Assembly: GCA_024641655.1 (NCBI GenBank)
Contig: JAHECR010000008.1
Span: 34,672-98,671 of the forward strand
Source of the DNA: Acidimicrobiaceae bacterium
Lineage (GTDB): Bacteria; Actinomycetota; Acidimicrobiia; Acidimicrobiales; UBA8592
Reading direction: 5' to 3'
Length of the DNA: 64,000 bases
Under the pieces are notes generated by a model. That model was not told the DNA's origin and made no database searches. It worked only from the letters and a program-made list of their open reading frames with translations. This document shows positions 50,672 to 59,374 of the stretch, piece after piece (position 1 is the stretch's first letter; the number at the start of each line of letters is the position of its first letter). The position numbers and the translations under genes were made by a program.

Positions 50672-50853
50672 TCGGCCCCGACGGTACTGCCGGGTCGCCA
50701 ACAGAGGCTAACCGCAGGTGTGGGCGTGACTCCTGATCGAGCCGATGTCGTCGAGCTCGAGCCTCGTGTGGCGGGTCGATCGCACGCCTGAAGGGCGGGT
50801 ACTCGTCGGTGTGGCCGAGGTCGGCGGTCCGATCGAGGGTCGTCGAGCGGAGC

Positions 50854-50859
50854 TACGGT
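50854..50859 (+). promoter_or_regulatory. Leaderless -10 box of the HD-domain gene
   Basis: TACGGT, nine bases, then ATG 50869. Confidence 0.45.
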
Positions 50860-50868
50860 GCTGCGGGC

Positions 50869-51501
50869 ATGGACGACGCGGACTCCCGGACAGTGGCACG
50901 TTGGTTCGACCTGGGCCATCGACTCGGCGTGCGGCTCTCCGCGGCGCTGGAGATGGCCGAGGCCCTCACCGTTGCCTACGGGGAACCGCACCGGCACTAC
51001 CACACCCTGTCGCACATCGAAGCGTGCCTCGGGGTGCTCGAACAGGTGCCACTCGGCGACACCGAGCGTGCCGAAGCGGAGCTGGCCGTCTGGTTCCACG
51101 ACGTGGTCTACGAGGTGACCGCCTCCGAGAACGAGGCGCGCAGCGCTGCGCTGGCCACGGCCTGGTTGGCCGAACAGGGCCTCGACACCCCCGAGGTCGC
51201 CCCCACGATCGAGATGACCGCGGGCCATGCCCTGCCCGACGGTGCGAGTCTGGTGATGCGCGCCGTGCACGATGTCGATCTTGCGATCCTCGGTGCGCCG
51301 GTCGTCGAGTACGACGCGTACGCCGGGGCCATCCGGCGGGAGTACGGCCATCTCGACGACGACGTCTACCGGCTCGGGCGTCAGGATGTGTTGCAGAGGC
51401 TCGCGGCGAGCAATGCGCTCTATTCGCTGCCGATGTTCCGCACGACACTCGAGCCGCGCGCTCGGGCCAACCTCGCTCGGGAGCTCGCGCACCTGGCGTG
51501 A
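50869..51501 (+). CDS. HD-superfamily metal-dependent phosphohydrolase (COG4339-like)
   Basis: This 210-residue helical protein has YGEPHRHYHTLSHIEACL, then AVWFHDVVYEVTASENEARSAALA, the His/Asp metal pattern of the COG4339 HD proteins, and TAGHALPDG with a further His. These proteins are predicted phosphohydrolases with unknown substrate. ATG 50869 was chosen for fit to the domain and promoter; the frame opens 60 bases earlier. It is convergent with the GH2-like gene, 26 bases apart. Confidence 0.83.
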   Translation: MDDADSRTVARWFDLGHRLGVRLSAALEMAEALTVAYGEPHRHYHTLSHIEACLGVLEQVPLGDTERAEAELAVWFHDVVYEVTASENEARSAALATAWLAEQGLDTPEVAPTIEMTAGHALPDGASLVMRAVHDVDLAILGAPVVEYDAYAGAIRREYGHLDDDVYRLGRQDVLQRLAASNALYSLPMFRTTLEPRARANLARELAHLA

Positions 51502-51527
51502 GCGATCGCTGTCGTCGCCTCGACGGG

Positions 51528-53651
51528 TCAGCGCGGCCGGATCGTGGTGTCGTAGCGGTTGACCGCGGTGGCGCCTCCGGAGAGCCTGAGGTGCAGTGTC
51601 GCGAGCCCCGGCGCGTCGGGGACGACCCACGAGAGGGTCCCGATCCGGGTCACCGAGTCGGCGTCGACGGTGCCTGCGAAGCGCCAACGGTGCGCGTTCC
51701 CGGGCCACGTGAGCTCGGCCTCGACCCTGCAGCTCCGCAGCGGCGTGCGTTCGTCGCTCACCACGTGGACATCGAGTGCGATCGGTTCACCGGGGTGGAC
51801 GCTCGCCGGGAGACGATCGGCGACGACGATCACGGGCAGGCACGCCTCGGTGACCGACTGGTACGCGAGCTTGGGCACGCGGTCGTGGTCGAGGAGCGAG
51901 GCCGAGATCGCGGGTTCGGCATCGGCGAGGAAGTGGACGAAGAACCCACCAGTGGGGCGGTACTTCAGCCGTCGGAGCGTCTCGATCTGACGACGCAGCA
52001 GCCCCGCCTGGTAGAGCTGGCTGGCCTCGGTCCAGGACTCGAGCGAGTCGTGACCGGTGAAGGGCACATAGCGATCGAAGGAGCGGATCTCGTAACCGAG
52101 TCGTTCGTGGAGCACCGATGGTTCCGGTCGAGGCCAGTCGATGCGAGCCGCGACGGCGCGATGTGCGGGAATCGACTGTGCGCCCATCTCGGCGACCCAG
52201 CGAACCTGGCTCGGCAGCCGGGCGGCGAAGTCGCTCAGGTCACGCTCGCTGCCGCGGCGCCACCCGAACCACAGGTGCGTCGCCGATCCGTCCATACGGG
52301 GGAGATGGGGCAGCACCCCGGTGTAGGCCGTGGCAGGGCGCGACCCGTCCTGGTGGTCGAACACCCCCTTCACGGAGCGGTCGAGGACGGACTTGGACCA
52401 GGTGGGCGCCTCGTGGGCGAGCACCTTCTGGCCTCGTTGGAGCAGGCTCGTCTGCTCGGACTGCATCCAGTCGGGCGCCGGTGCGACGTGGGCGTTCCAC
52501 GACATGATCGACGGGTGATGGCCGAGCTGGGTGACCATGGCTCCCGCTTGCCGTACCGCCTGGGCGCGCACGCTGTTCGATGCTCGTCCGAGCAGGGGCA
52601 GGTCCTGCCACACCAGCAGGCCGAGGCGGTCGGTGAGGTCGTAGAACGACGGTGGCGCCACGTACGCGTAGGGGCGCACTGCGTCGAAGCCGGCATCGAT
52701 CGCGAGCTGAAGGTCGCGCTCGATGCGCTCGACGGTGGCGTCCGCGGGCAGGGTTGCCGACGGAGCGAGGTTGACACCTTTCACCTGCAGCCGTCGACCG
52801 TTGACCTCGAGGCGCCACCTGCGCAGCTGCAGCGATCGCAGGCCGGTGGTGACCGCGTGACGGTCGCTCACCACGCCCGGGGCGGTCTCGACGCGTACCT
52901 CGAGATCGTGGAGAGCCTGCTCGCCCAGCGCTCGGGGCCACCAGAGCGTCGGTCGGGGAACGGTGACCAGCCACTCGACCTGGTTGGGGCCCTCCGCCAG
53001 GAGATGGTCGAACTCGTGGTCCACCCCCGCCAGCGCCGACACGACCCGTACCGACCGTGACGAGTGGGCCACGAGCGTCGCCCGGATCGAGACCTGCGCT
53101 CGCCGATCGTCGGCCGAAACGCAGATGGCTCGCACCGAGTCGATCCGGACGGGGCCGGTGCAGCGGATACGGATCGGGGCCCAGATGCCACCGGGGTTGA
53201 CGTCTCGACGCAGATCGGAGCCGCCGTCGTAGACGCCCAGGATCGCTCGCCGCTTGCCACGCCCCGAGGGGTGGCAGTGGACTTCGAGCGCGATCTCGTG
53301 GTCACGGCGATCCGCCAGCAGTTCGGTGATGTCGAATGCGTGGCTCACGAAGTACCCCTCCGTGTCACCGAGATAGCGACCGTCGACATAGACGTCGCCC
53401 TGGGAGAACAAGCCGTCCAGTTCGAGCCACGCCATGGTGTCGGCCGCGTCTGAGCCGTCGTCGATCACGTCGGTGACCTCGAACCGCCGCCGGTAGAGCA
53501 CCTCTTCGGCATCGGCGAACGCCGCGACGTCGCGCCAGTGGCCCGGCACCGTCACGTCTTCCCAGCCGTCGTCGTCGAATTCCGGCAGGTGAAAGCTTCG
53601 CCGCAGTGCTTCGTCGGCGACCGCGGCGCGCCAGAGACCGGTGAGATCCAC
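51528..53651 (-). CDS. Glycoside hydrolase family 2-like protein lacking the acid/base Glu
   Basis: This 707-residue protein has the GH2 order: a sugar-binding jelly-roll (GLWRAAVADEA... DGLFSQGDVYVDGRYLGDTEGYF), an immunoglobulin-like domain, and a TIM barrel (VKGVNLAPSA..., DAGFDAVRPYAYVAPPSFYDLTDRLGLLVWQD). At HPSIMSWN (379-386) the usual W-x3-NE does not follow: the sequence continues AHVAPAPDW, with no Glu, so the acid/base residue is absent. The nucleophile-like Glu488 in AEMGAQSIP remains. It may be a non-hydrolytic binder or a different mechanism. No signal peptide is seen. GTG 53651 has a leaderless box. Confidence 0.82.
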   Translation of the reverse strand: MDLTGLWRAAVADEALRRSFHLPEFDDDGWEDVTVPGHWRDVAAFADAEEVLYRRRFEVTDVIDDGSDAADTMAWLELDGLFSQGDVYVDGRYLGDTEGYFVSHAFDITELLADRRDHEIALEVHCHPSGRGKRRAILGVYDGGSDLRRDVNPGGIWAPIRIRCTGPVRIDSVRAICVSADDRRAQVSIRATLVAHSSRSVRVVSALAGVDHEFDHLLAEGPNQVEWLVTVPRPTLWWPRALGEQALHDLEVRVETAPGVVSDRHAVTTGLRSLQLRRWRLEVNGRRLQVKGVNLAPSATLPADATVERIERDLQLAIDAGFDAVRPYAYVAPPSFYDLTDRLGLLVWQDLPLLGRASNSVRAQAVRQAGAMVTQLGHHPSIMSWNAHVAPAPDWMQSEQTSLLQRGQKVLAHEAPTWSKSVLDRSVKGVFDHQDGSRPATAYTGVLPHLPRMDGSATHLWFGWRRGSERDLSDFAARLPSQVRWVAEMGAQSIPAHRAVAARIDWPRPEPSVLHERLGYEIRSFDRYVPFTGHDSLESWTEASQLYQAGLLRRQIETLRRLKYRPTGGFFVHFLADAEPAISASLLDHDRVPKLAYQSVTEACLPVIVVADRLPASVHPGEPIALDVHVVSDERTPLRSCRVEAELTWPGNAHRWRFAGTVDADSVTRIGTLSWVVPDAPGLATLHLRLSGGATAVNRYDTTIRPR

Positions 53652-53657
53652 GCCCGC

Positions 53658-53663
53658 AAACTA
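53658..53663 (-). promoter_or_regulatory. Leaderless -10 box of the GH2-like gene
   Basis: TAGTTT on the minus strand, six bases, then GTG 53651. The 229-base divergent gap to the GGDEF-EAL gene holds nothing else I can identify. Confidence 0.5.
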
Positions 53664-53880
53664 CCCGCGCGATCGTGGCGACGGGATGGCCGGGGGGCGG
53701 GGACCGGTCTGGTTGGCTCCCGGGGCAGACGTCACCGTGGCGCCCCGCTCGGTGACGGTGCCCGGCGGAGCCCCGCGTTTGGTGCGATCGGCCCGGGTCA
53801 TCCGCATCGGGCCCGGGACCACCGCTCAAGCTCCTCCGGTACCGGCCCGATGCAGGGGCGGGGACACGGAATGTGAGCAG

Positions 53881-55947
53881 ATGATGACTTTCGACAACAC
53901 GTCCAGGCTGGGCCCCATGGAGCCGCTCGGGATGCGGAAACATGATGTGCGCCGTGATGGCTCGGTCGCGCTCATGAGCGTCACCGCCGACGGGACGATC
54001 GAGTACGTCAGTGACTCCGCACGCGAACTGCTCGGCAAGGCACCGCTGGATCTCGTGGGGGTGAGTCTCGGCGCCCTCGGCAAGAAGCAGCAGGGGAACA
54101 TCCTCCTGCACGCGGTCACCCGGGCCGCCGACCAGGGCGCAACCGGTGATGTCGGACGATTCTGGATCAGCTCCAGCGGGCGCGCCGACGCGCTCGTCGA
54201 GGTGTTCGTAGATGCTTCGCGCACCGAACGCGACGTCCAGCTGGTCCTAAGAGATGTCACGGGCGAGTACATCGACGAGCAGCGCCTGCGCGGCTTGAGC
54301 GACGAGTTCCAGCACGTGCTCGGCGCCGTGGAGATGGCCGTCACCCGGTGGACCCCGGCGATGGAGCTCGAGTTCCACAGCCCGGCCTTCGAACCGCTGG
54401 TCATGGGCACCCACGACCTGCTGCTCACCGGCCCGGGACTCGAAGACGTCGGGTTGACCGAAAGCGCCCAGCGACTTTGGCGCGAGGCTCTGCGTTCGGT
54501 GGTGGACTCGGGTGTTCCCATGGAGTTCGACTGGGAGACCGACGACTTCCGCCACATCCACTCACGCGCCATCGGCGAGTTCTCCGCGGACGGGTTCGTC
54601 TCGTCGATCCTCGTGGTCTCCCATGACGTCACCCAAGAGCGCGAACGCTACGAGGAGCTCACCCGAAGAGCCCTCTACGATCCCCTCACCGGCCTCGCCA
54701 ATCGCGCAACCGCCATCGCGTACATCGAGCGGTCCCTCGGTCGACGTGGCCGTTCGGGAACGTCCGAGGCAGCGATCTTCATCGACCTGGACCGCTTCAA
54801 GGCGATGAACGACAGCCTTGGCCACGCCGCCGGCGATGAGCTCCTGGTGACGGTGGCCAAGCGCCTCACCGCAGCCGTTCGCCCCCACGACGTGGTAGGA
54901 CGGCTCGGTGGCGACGAGTTCGTCGTGTATCTGGAGCAGATGGGTGGCATCGAGCAGGTGTTGCTGATCGTCGACCGGCTCCGCAAGGCGATCTCGGAAC
55001 CCCTCGTCATCGCCGGCCGTGAGCTGCGCGTGAAGGCGTCACTGGGCGTGGCATTCGCGGCCGACCGCCACGAGACCGCCGAGAACCTGCTCTCGAAGGC
55101 CGACGCGGCCATGTACAAGGCGAAGGGCACCGGCCGCGACCGAGTCGAGCTCTACGACGAGGAGCTTCGCCTGCGCGCCGAGCAGCGGATGCGCAACGAA
55201 CAGGCGCTGCGGCGCGCGATGCAGAACGGGGAGATGGAAGTGCACTTCCTGCCCGAGTTCGACCTCGTGGAGAATCGGGTGGTGGGTGCCGAGGCGTTGT
55301 TGCGCTGGCAGCATCCCGAACGGGGCCTGATCCCGGCAGCTGAGTTCATCGGCCTCGCCGAGGAGAGCGGGCTGCTCATCCATCTCGGAACCGAGGTGTT
55401 GCGTCGCTCCTGCGAGCTCGTGGCCAGTTGGCTGCGCACGCGCACCCTCGACGACTTCACGCTGCGGGTCAACATCTCGCCGCGCCAGCTCGCGCAGCCC
55501 ACGCTCGTGCCGGTCGTCGAGGAGATCCTCGCGACGACGATGCTGGACCCTGCGGTGCTGTGCCTCGAGCTCGCCGAGGCGACGCTCACGTCGTCGATCG
55601 AGGAGAGCGTCAAGCAGGTCGAGCGGCTCCGTGAGCTCGGCGTCAAGATCTCGGTGGACGACTTCGGGACAGCGGCGTCATCGCTGGCGCTGCTGAAGCA
55701 GCTCCCGGTGGACATGCTCAAGATCGACATGTCGTTCGTGCGCAACATCGACACCGACCCTCGTGACGAGGCGATCGTCGCCGCGATCGTGACCCTCGGG
55801 CGCGCGCTGGATCTCCAGGTCGTCGCCGAAGGGATCGACAGCGAGGACCAGCTCGAGGTCCTCCTCGAGTTGGGATGCGTCCGAGGCCAGGGTTATGGCC
55901 TCAGCACCGTGCTGCGACCCAACGAGTTCCTTCGCCGCTGGATGTGA
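53881..55947 (+). CDS. PAS-GGDEF-EAL cyclic-di-GMP signalling protein
   Basis: This is a 688-residue protein without membrane segments. Two PAS-like regions (about 25-140 and 150-255) precede a diguanylate cyclase domain with LGGDEF (342-347) and the inhibitory RxxD site RPHD (334-337), then an EAL phosphodiesterase domain: EALLRW (from 471), VNISPRQL, LELAEATL, VDDFGTAASSL, LKIDMSFV, VAEGIDSED and RGQGYGLS. Most catalytic EAL residues are present, but the loop DFGTGYSS reads DFGTAASS. It could make or break c-di-GMP. ATG 53881 was chosen; the frame opens upstream to 53641 but that part is low-complexity. Confidence 0.92.
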   Translation: MMTFDNTSRLGPMEPLGMRKHDVRRDGSVALMSVTADGTIEYVSDSARELLGKAPLDLVGVSLGALGKKQQGNILLHAVTRAADQGATGDVGRFWISSSGRADALVEVFVDASRTERDVQLVLRDVTGEYIDEQRLRGLSDEFQHVLGAVEMAVTRWTPAMELEFHSPAFEPLVMGTHDLLLTGPGLEDVGLTESAQRLWREALRSVVDSGVPMEFDWETDDFRHIHSRAIGEFSADGFVSSILVVSHDVTQERERYEELTRRALYDPLTGLANRATAIAYIERSLGRRGRSGTSEAAIFIDLDRFKAMNDSLGHAAGDELLVTVAKRLTAAVRPHDVVGRLGGDEFVVYLEQMGGIEQVLLIVDRLRKAISEPLVIAGRELRVKASLGVAFAADRHETAENLLSKADAAMYKAKGTGRDRVELYDEELRLRAEQRMRNEQALRRAMQNGEMEVHFLPEFDLVENRVVGAEALLRWQHPERGLIPAAEFIGLAEESGLLIHLGTEVLRRSCELVASWLRTRTLDDFTLRVNISPRQLAQPTLVPVVEEILATTMLDPAVLCLELAEATLTSSIEESVKQVERLRELGVKISVDDFGTAASSLALLKQLPVDMLKIDMSFVRNIDTDPRDEAIVAAIVTLGRALDLQVVAEGIDSEDQLEVLLELGCVRGQGYGLSTVLRPNEFLRRWM

Positions 55948-56058
55948 TCGGCGGCGACGGTCGGTCGCCGGATCGATGAGCGACAGCAAGGCAGTCCGGC
56001 CGGACCACTGGGGTCAGGCGAACGCCCACTCGCCCGGACGCGGCCCCGCGCGAGGAGC

Positions 56059-56064
56059 TACGGT
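56059..56064 (+). promoter_or_regulatory. Leaderless -10 box of the AAA ATPase gene
   Basis: TACGGT, eight bases, then ATG 56073; the flanking CGAGGAGCTACGGTGC resembles the one before the HD gene. Confidence 0.5.
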
Positions 56065-56072
56065 GCCGGGCT

Positions 56073-57485
56073 ATGACGCAACCCAGCACCCTTGGTGAAC
56101 TCAGGAACTCCGGATGGACGTCGCGTTCGGTGAAGGAAGAGATCCGCGAGAACGCGATCAGGCTCATCGCCGGCGGTGAAGAGCTGTTCCCGGGCGTGCT
56201 GGGCTATGAGGACACGGTCCTGCCCCAGCTCGAGAATGCGCTCCTGGCCGGCCACGACGTGATCTTCCTCGGTGAGCGCGGTCAGGCGAAGACCCGAATG
56301 ATCCGCGGGCTCGTTGCGCTGCTCGACGAGTGGATGCCCATCGTCGCCGGCTCCGAGATCAACGACGACCCCTACAACCCCGTCTCGCGCCATGCCCGTG
56401 ATCTCGTCGACGAGCTCGGCGACGACACCCCTGTCGAGTGGGTGCACCGTGACACTCGTTTCGGCGAGAAGCTCGCCACCCCCGACACGTCCATCGCCGA
56501 CCTGATCGGCGAGGTCGACCCCATCAAGGTCGCCGAAGGCCGGTACCTGTCCGACGAGCTGACCCTGCACTACGGCCTCGTGCCCCGCACCAATCGCGGC
56601 ATCTTCGCGATCAACGAGCTCCCCGACCTGGCCGAACGTATCCAGGTGGGCCTGTTGAACGTGCTCGAGGAGCGCGACGTCCAGGTTCGTGGCTACAAGA
56701 TCCGCCTACCGCTCGACGTCATCCTGGTCGCCTCGGCCAACCCGGAGGACTACACCAACCGTGGGCGCATCATCACGCCGCTGAAGGATCGATTCGGCAG
56801 CCAGATCCGCACCCATTACCCCCTTGAGATCGAGCTGGAGCGCGAGATCGCCGAGCAGGAGGCCGAGATCTATGCCGGCGACGAGGTCGACATCGTCATG
56901 CCGGGCTTCATGTCCGACATCGTGGCGACGTTGTCGCACCTCGCGCGCGACAGCGCTCACATCAACCAGCGCTCCGGGGTGTCGGTGCGCCTGACGGTCG
57001 CCAATTACGAGACGCTCGTCGCCGGCGCGCTCCGGCGCGCGCTGCAGCAAGGTGAACGCCATGTCGTGCCTCGGGTGAGTGATCTCGGTGCGCTCGTGGC
57101 GTCCACCTCGGGCAAGGTCGAGATCGAGACCCTCGAGGAGGGTCGCGACGGGGAGATCATCGAACACCTCATCAAGAGCGCCGTCCTCACGGTCTTCAAG
57201 GACTCGGTGGACCCGATTCACCACCGTCCGGTGCTCGAGGCCTTCGACAACGGCGCGGTCGTAAGCGCCGGCGACGACATCGCGTCGTCGGACTACGTGA
57301 AGCTCCTGGCCGACATCCCCGCCCTCACCACCATCCTGCGTGATCTGGAGATGAGCGACGCCGATCTCGCGGCCCCGGCCATGGTGGCCAGCGGTGTCGA
57401 GTTCGTCCTGGAGGGACTGCACCTCAACAAGCGGCTCAACAAGGAAGCCGTGGGCGGTTCCGGCGTCTATCGCGCCCGCGCCTGA
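56073..57485 (+). CDS. ChlI/MoxR-like AAA+ ATPase without a VWA partner
   Basis: This 470-residue protein resembles the magnesium-chelatase I/MoxR branch of AAA+ ATPases. Walker A is GERGQAKT (67-74); the Walker B stretch reads GIFAINELPDL, with Asn181 where the metal-binding Asp normally is and Glu182 kept. Sensor 1 is in LVASANPEDYTNRGR, with the Arg-rich DRFGSQIRTHYPL after it. Such ATPases usually work with a von Willebrand A protein that is normally adjacent; the next gene here is a ROK kinase. The client and role are unknown. Confidence 0.85.
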   Translation: MTQPSTLGELRNSGWTSRSVKEEIRENAIRLIAGGEELFPGVLGYEDTVLPQLENALLAGHDVIFLGERGQAKTRMIRGLVALLDEWMPIVAGSEINDDPYNPVSRHARDLVDELGDDTPVEWVHRDTRFGEKLATPDTSIADLIGEVDPIKVAEGRYLSDELTLHYGLVPRTNRGIFAINELPDLAERIQVGLLNVLEERDVQVRGYKIRLPLDVILVASANPEDYTNRGRIITPLKDRFGSQIRTHYPLEIELEREIAEQEAEIYAGDEVDIVMPGFMSDIVATLSHLARDSAHINQRSGVSVRLTVANYETLVAGALRRALQQGERHVVPRVSDLGALVASTSGKVEIETLEEGRDGEIIEHLIKSAVLTVFKDSVDPIHHRPVLEAFDNGAVVSAGDDIASSDYVKLLADIPALTTILRDLEMSDADLAAPAMVASGVEFVLEGLHLNKRLNKEAVGGSGVYRARA

Positions 57486-57498
57486 CGAGGCCGACCGG

Positions 57499-58380
57499 TT
57501 GGCCCACGTCCTCGCCGTCGACATCGGTGGCACGAAGCTCGCGGCCGGCATGGTGGACGGTGACGGAAACCTCACCTACCGGGCACACCGACCCACTGCC
57601 GACGCAGCTCGGGACGCGGAGTCGCTGTACGCCGCGCTGTTGGAGCTCGCGTCCGGGGTGCTCGAGGACCATGCCGCCCCGGTGACCGCGATCGGGGTCG
57701 GGTGCGGAGGTCCGGGCCGCGATCGCCACCGGCTCGTCTCACCACTCAACATCCCGGTCTGGCGGGACTTTCCGCTCCGGGAGCGCCTCGGTGCCGACCT
57801 CGGCCTGCGGTGCTTCGTCGACAACGACGCCAAGGCCTTGGCCCTCGGGGAGGGCTGGACCGGCGCTGCGGTCGGGGTACCGAACTATGCGGCCATCGTC
57901 GTCTCCACCGGAATCGGCGGCGGCATCGTGTTGAACGGCAGGCTCCTGGAGGGTGCCGACGGCAACGCCGGCCACATCGGTCACGTGTTCGTCGAGCCCG
58001 GGGGCCGCGCAGACGCCAATGGGGCCAAGGGTCTGCTCGAGGGCTCAGCGTCGGGTACCGCCCTCGCGGACCTGCTTGGCGCACCCCCGGCAGAGGCCGA
58101 TCACGCCACCCGGGTGCGTGTCGGCGTGCTCGTGGGCCGGGCGGTGGCGTCGGTGGCGAACCTGCTCGACCTGCAGCTCGCTGTCGTGGCCGGGTCGGTC
58201 GCCCTCGGCTTCGCCGACACGTTCTTCGCGTCGGCGCAAGCCACAGTCGACGCCTTCTGCCGTCTCGACTTCTCGCGGGGGACACGGATCGTTCCCGCCG
58301 GTCTGGGCGAACGCGGCCCGCTCGTCGGCGCGGGTGCGGTCGCCTGGCGGGCGCTCGATGGGTCGTTCCCCATCGGGTGA
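57499..58380 (+). CDS. ROK-family sugar kinase-like protein with lost zinc motif
   Basis: This 293-residue ROK protein has the ATP/phosphate motif VLAVDIGGTKLAAG and FVDNDAKALALGEG with the catalytic Asp, then VVSTGIGGGIVLNG. The usual E-x-G-H reads HIGH (in GNAGHIGH), and the Cys cluster of the ROK zinc site is replaced by FVEPGGRADANGAKGLL, with no Cys. Substrate and activity are therefore uncertain. TTG 57499 follows GAGG with the right spacing and is the only start near the domain. It lies 14 bases after the AAA ATPase stop, so the two are likely co-transcribed. Confidence 0.82.
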   Translation: MAHVLAVDIGGTKLAAGMVDGDGNLTYRAHRPTADAARDAESLYAALLELASGVLEDHAAPVTAIGVGCGGPGRDRHRLVSPLNIPVWRDFPLRERLGADLGLRCFVDNDAKALALGEGWTGAAVGVPNYAAIVVSTGIGGGIVLNGRLLEGADGNAGHIGHVFVEPGGRADANGAKGLLEGSASGTALADLLGAPPAEADHATRVRVGVLVGRAVASVANLLDLQLAVVAGSVALGFADTFFASAQATVDAFCRLDFSRGTRIVPAGLGERGPLVGAGAVAWRALDGSFPIG

Positions 58381-58420
58381 GGCCGGTCGCCTGGGCTTGG
58401 AGGCGTTGCCGGTGTCGCCG

Positions 58421-59278
58421 TCAGCCTTCGTCGCGTTGGTCGCGCAGGAAGGCCTCCAGCTCGGCCGCGAGATCGTCGCCGGTGGGCATGGCCTCGCTCT
58501 GGTCGACCTGGGCTTCGAGCTGACGAACGTAGTTGGCGAGCTCGGCGTCGTCGGCGACGGCAGCGTCGATCCTGCGGCGCCAGTCGAGCGCCGCCTGGTC
58601 GAGCTCCGCATGGCCGGTGGGGACGCCCGTGATGAGCTCGAGGCGCGCCAACAGCGAGCGCGTCGCCTCCGGGTTCGGCGGGTTGGGCACGTAGTGCGGC
58701 ACCGACACGCGCAGCGACACGACGGGCAGTCCGGCGTTCTCCAGCCGGTCGTGGAGCACGCCGATCAGGCCGGTCGGCCCCTCGTAGGACGGGCGTCCCA
58801 GTCCAAGCCGATCAGCCACGGCTGCATTCGCGGCGCTGCCGACCACGCCGAGGGGACGGGTGTGCGGTGCCATCCCGACGAGCGCCCCGAGGGTGATGAT
58901 CATCTCGACGCCGCACGTGTTGGCGAGCTCGATCAGGCAGTCTGCGAAGGTCCGCCAGCGCAGATGGGGCTCGATCCCCGAAACGACGACGAGGTCGTGG
59001 GCCGCCTCGGGGCAGGGCACCGCCCAGGCGCGGTTGGTCGGCCACACGATCTCGCGGCCCTTGGCTCCGAGGCGTACGAACGGGCGCTGCTCCTGGAAGT
59101 CGAAGAACGTTTCGGGGTCGATGTCTGCCAGCTCGACCGAACCGGTCGAGCTGGCGAGCCGATCGACGGCGTGGGTCGCGGCCTCGGCGGCGTCGAACAG
59201 CCCTTTGAAGGCGACGACGAGCAACGGCCGACGAAGCTCGACGTCTCTGCCCGTTGGGGTCCATAGGAGTTCGTTCAC
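58421..59278 (-). CDS. PAC2-family protein
   Basis: This 285-residue protein resembles the PAC2 family of actinobacteria, named after proteasome assembly chaperones: PLLVVAFKGLFDAAEAATHA, LVVVSGIEPHLRWRTFADCLIELA, ITLGALVGMAPHTRPLGVVGSA and GLIGVLHDRLENAGLPVVSLRVSVPHYV. The C-terminus is helical and acidic. GTG 59278 starts the domain; the gene is divergent from glf. A GAGGCT box six bases before the GTG resembles the leaderless pattern with one change. The molecular role in bacteria is unknown to me. Confidence 0.83.
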   Translation of the reverse strand: MNELLWTPTGRDVELRRPLLVVAFKGLFDAAEAATHAVDRLASSTGSVELADIDPETFFDFQEQRPFVRLGAKGREIVWPTNRAWAVPCPEAAHDLVVVSGIEPHLRWRTFADCLIELANTCGVEMIITLGALVGMAPHTRPLGVVGSAANAAVADRLGLGRPSYEGPTGLIGVLHDRLENAGLPVVSLRVSVPHYVPNPPNPEATRSLLARLELITGVPTGHAELDQAALDWRRRIDAAVADDAELANYVRQLEAQVDQSEAMPTGDDLAAELEAFLRDQRDEG

Positions 59279-59362
59279 CCCACGAGCCTCGCACATCTCG
59301 GCGCCGTGAGCCGTGCCGCACCTCCCCGTTGCCGGTGGCGGCCCACCAACCTCGTTCCCCAT

Positions 59363-59368
59363 TAGGGT
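59363..59368 (+). promoter_or_regulatory. Leaderless -10 box of glf
   Basis: TAGGGT, six bases, then ATG 59375; no ribosome site. Confidence 0.6.
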
Positions 59369-59374
59369 TTCACG

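Noticed and set aside
53641..53880. 80-residue extension of the GGDEF-EAL protein
   Set aside because: Pro/Arg/Gly-rich with no domain, and it overlaps the divergent GH2 start.
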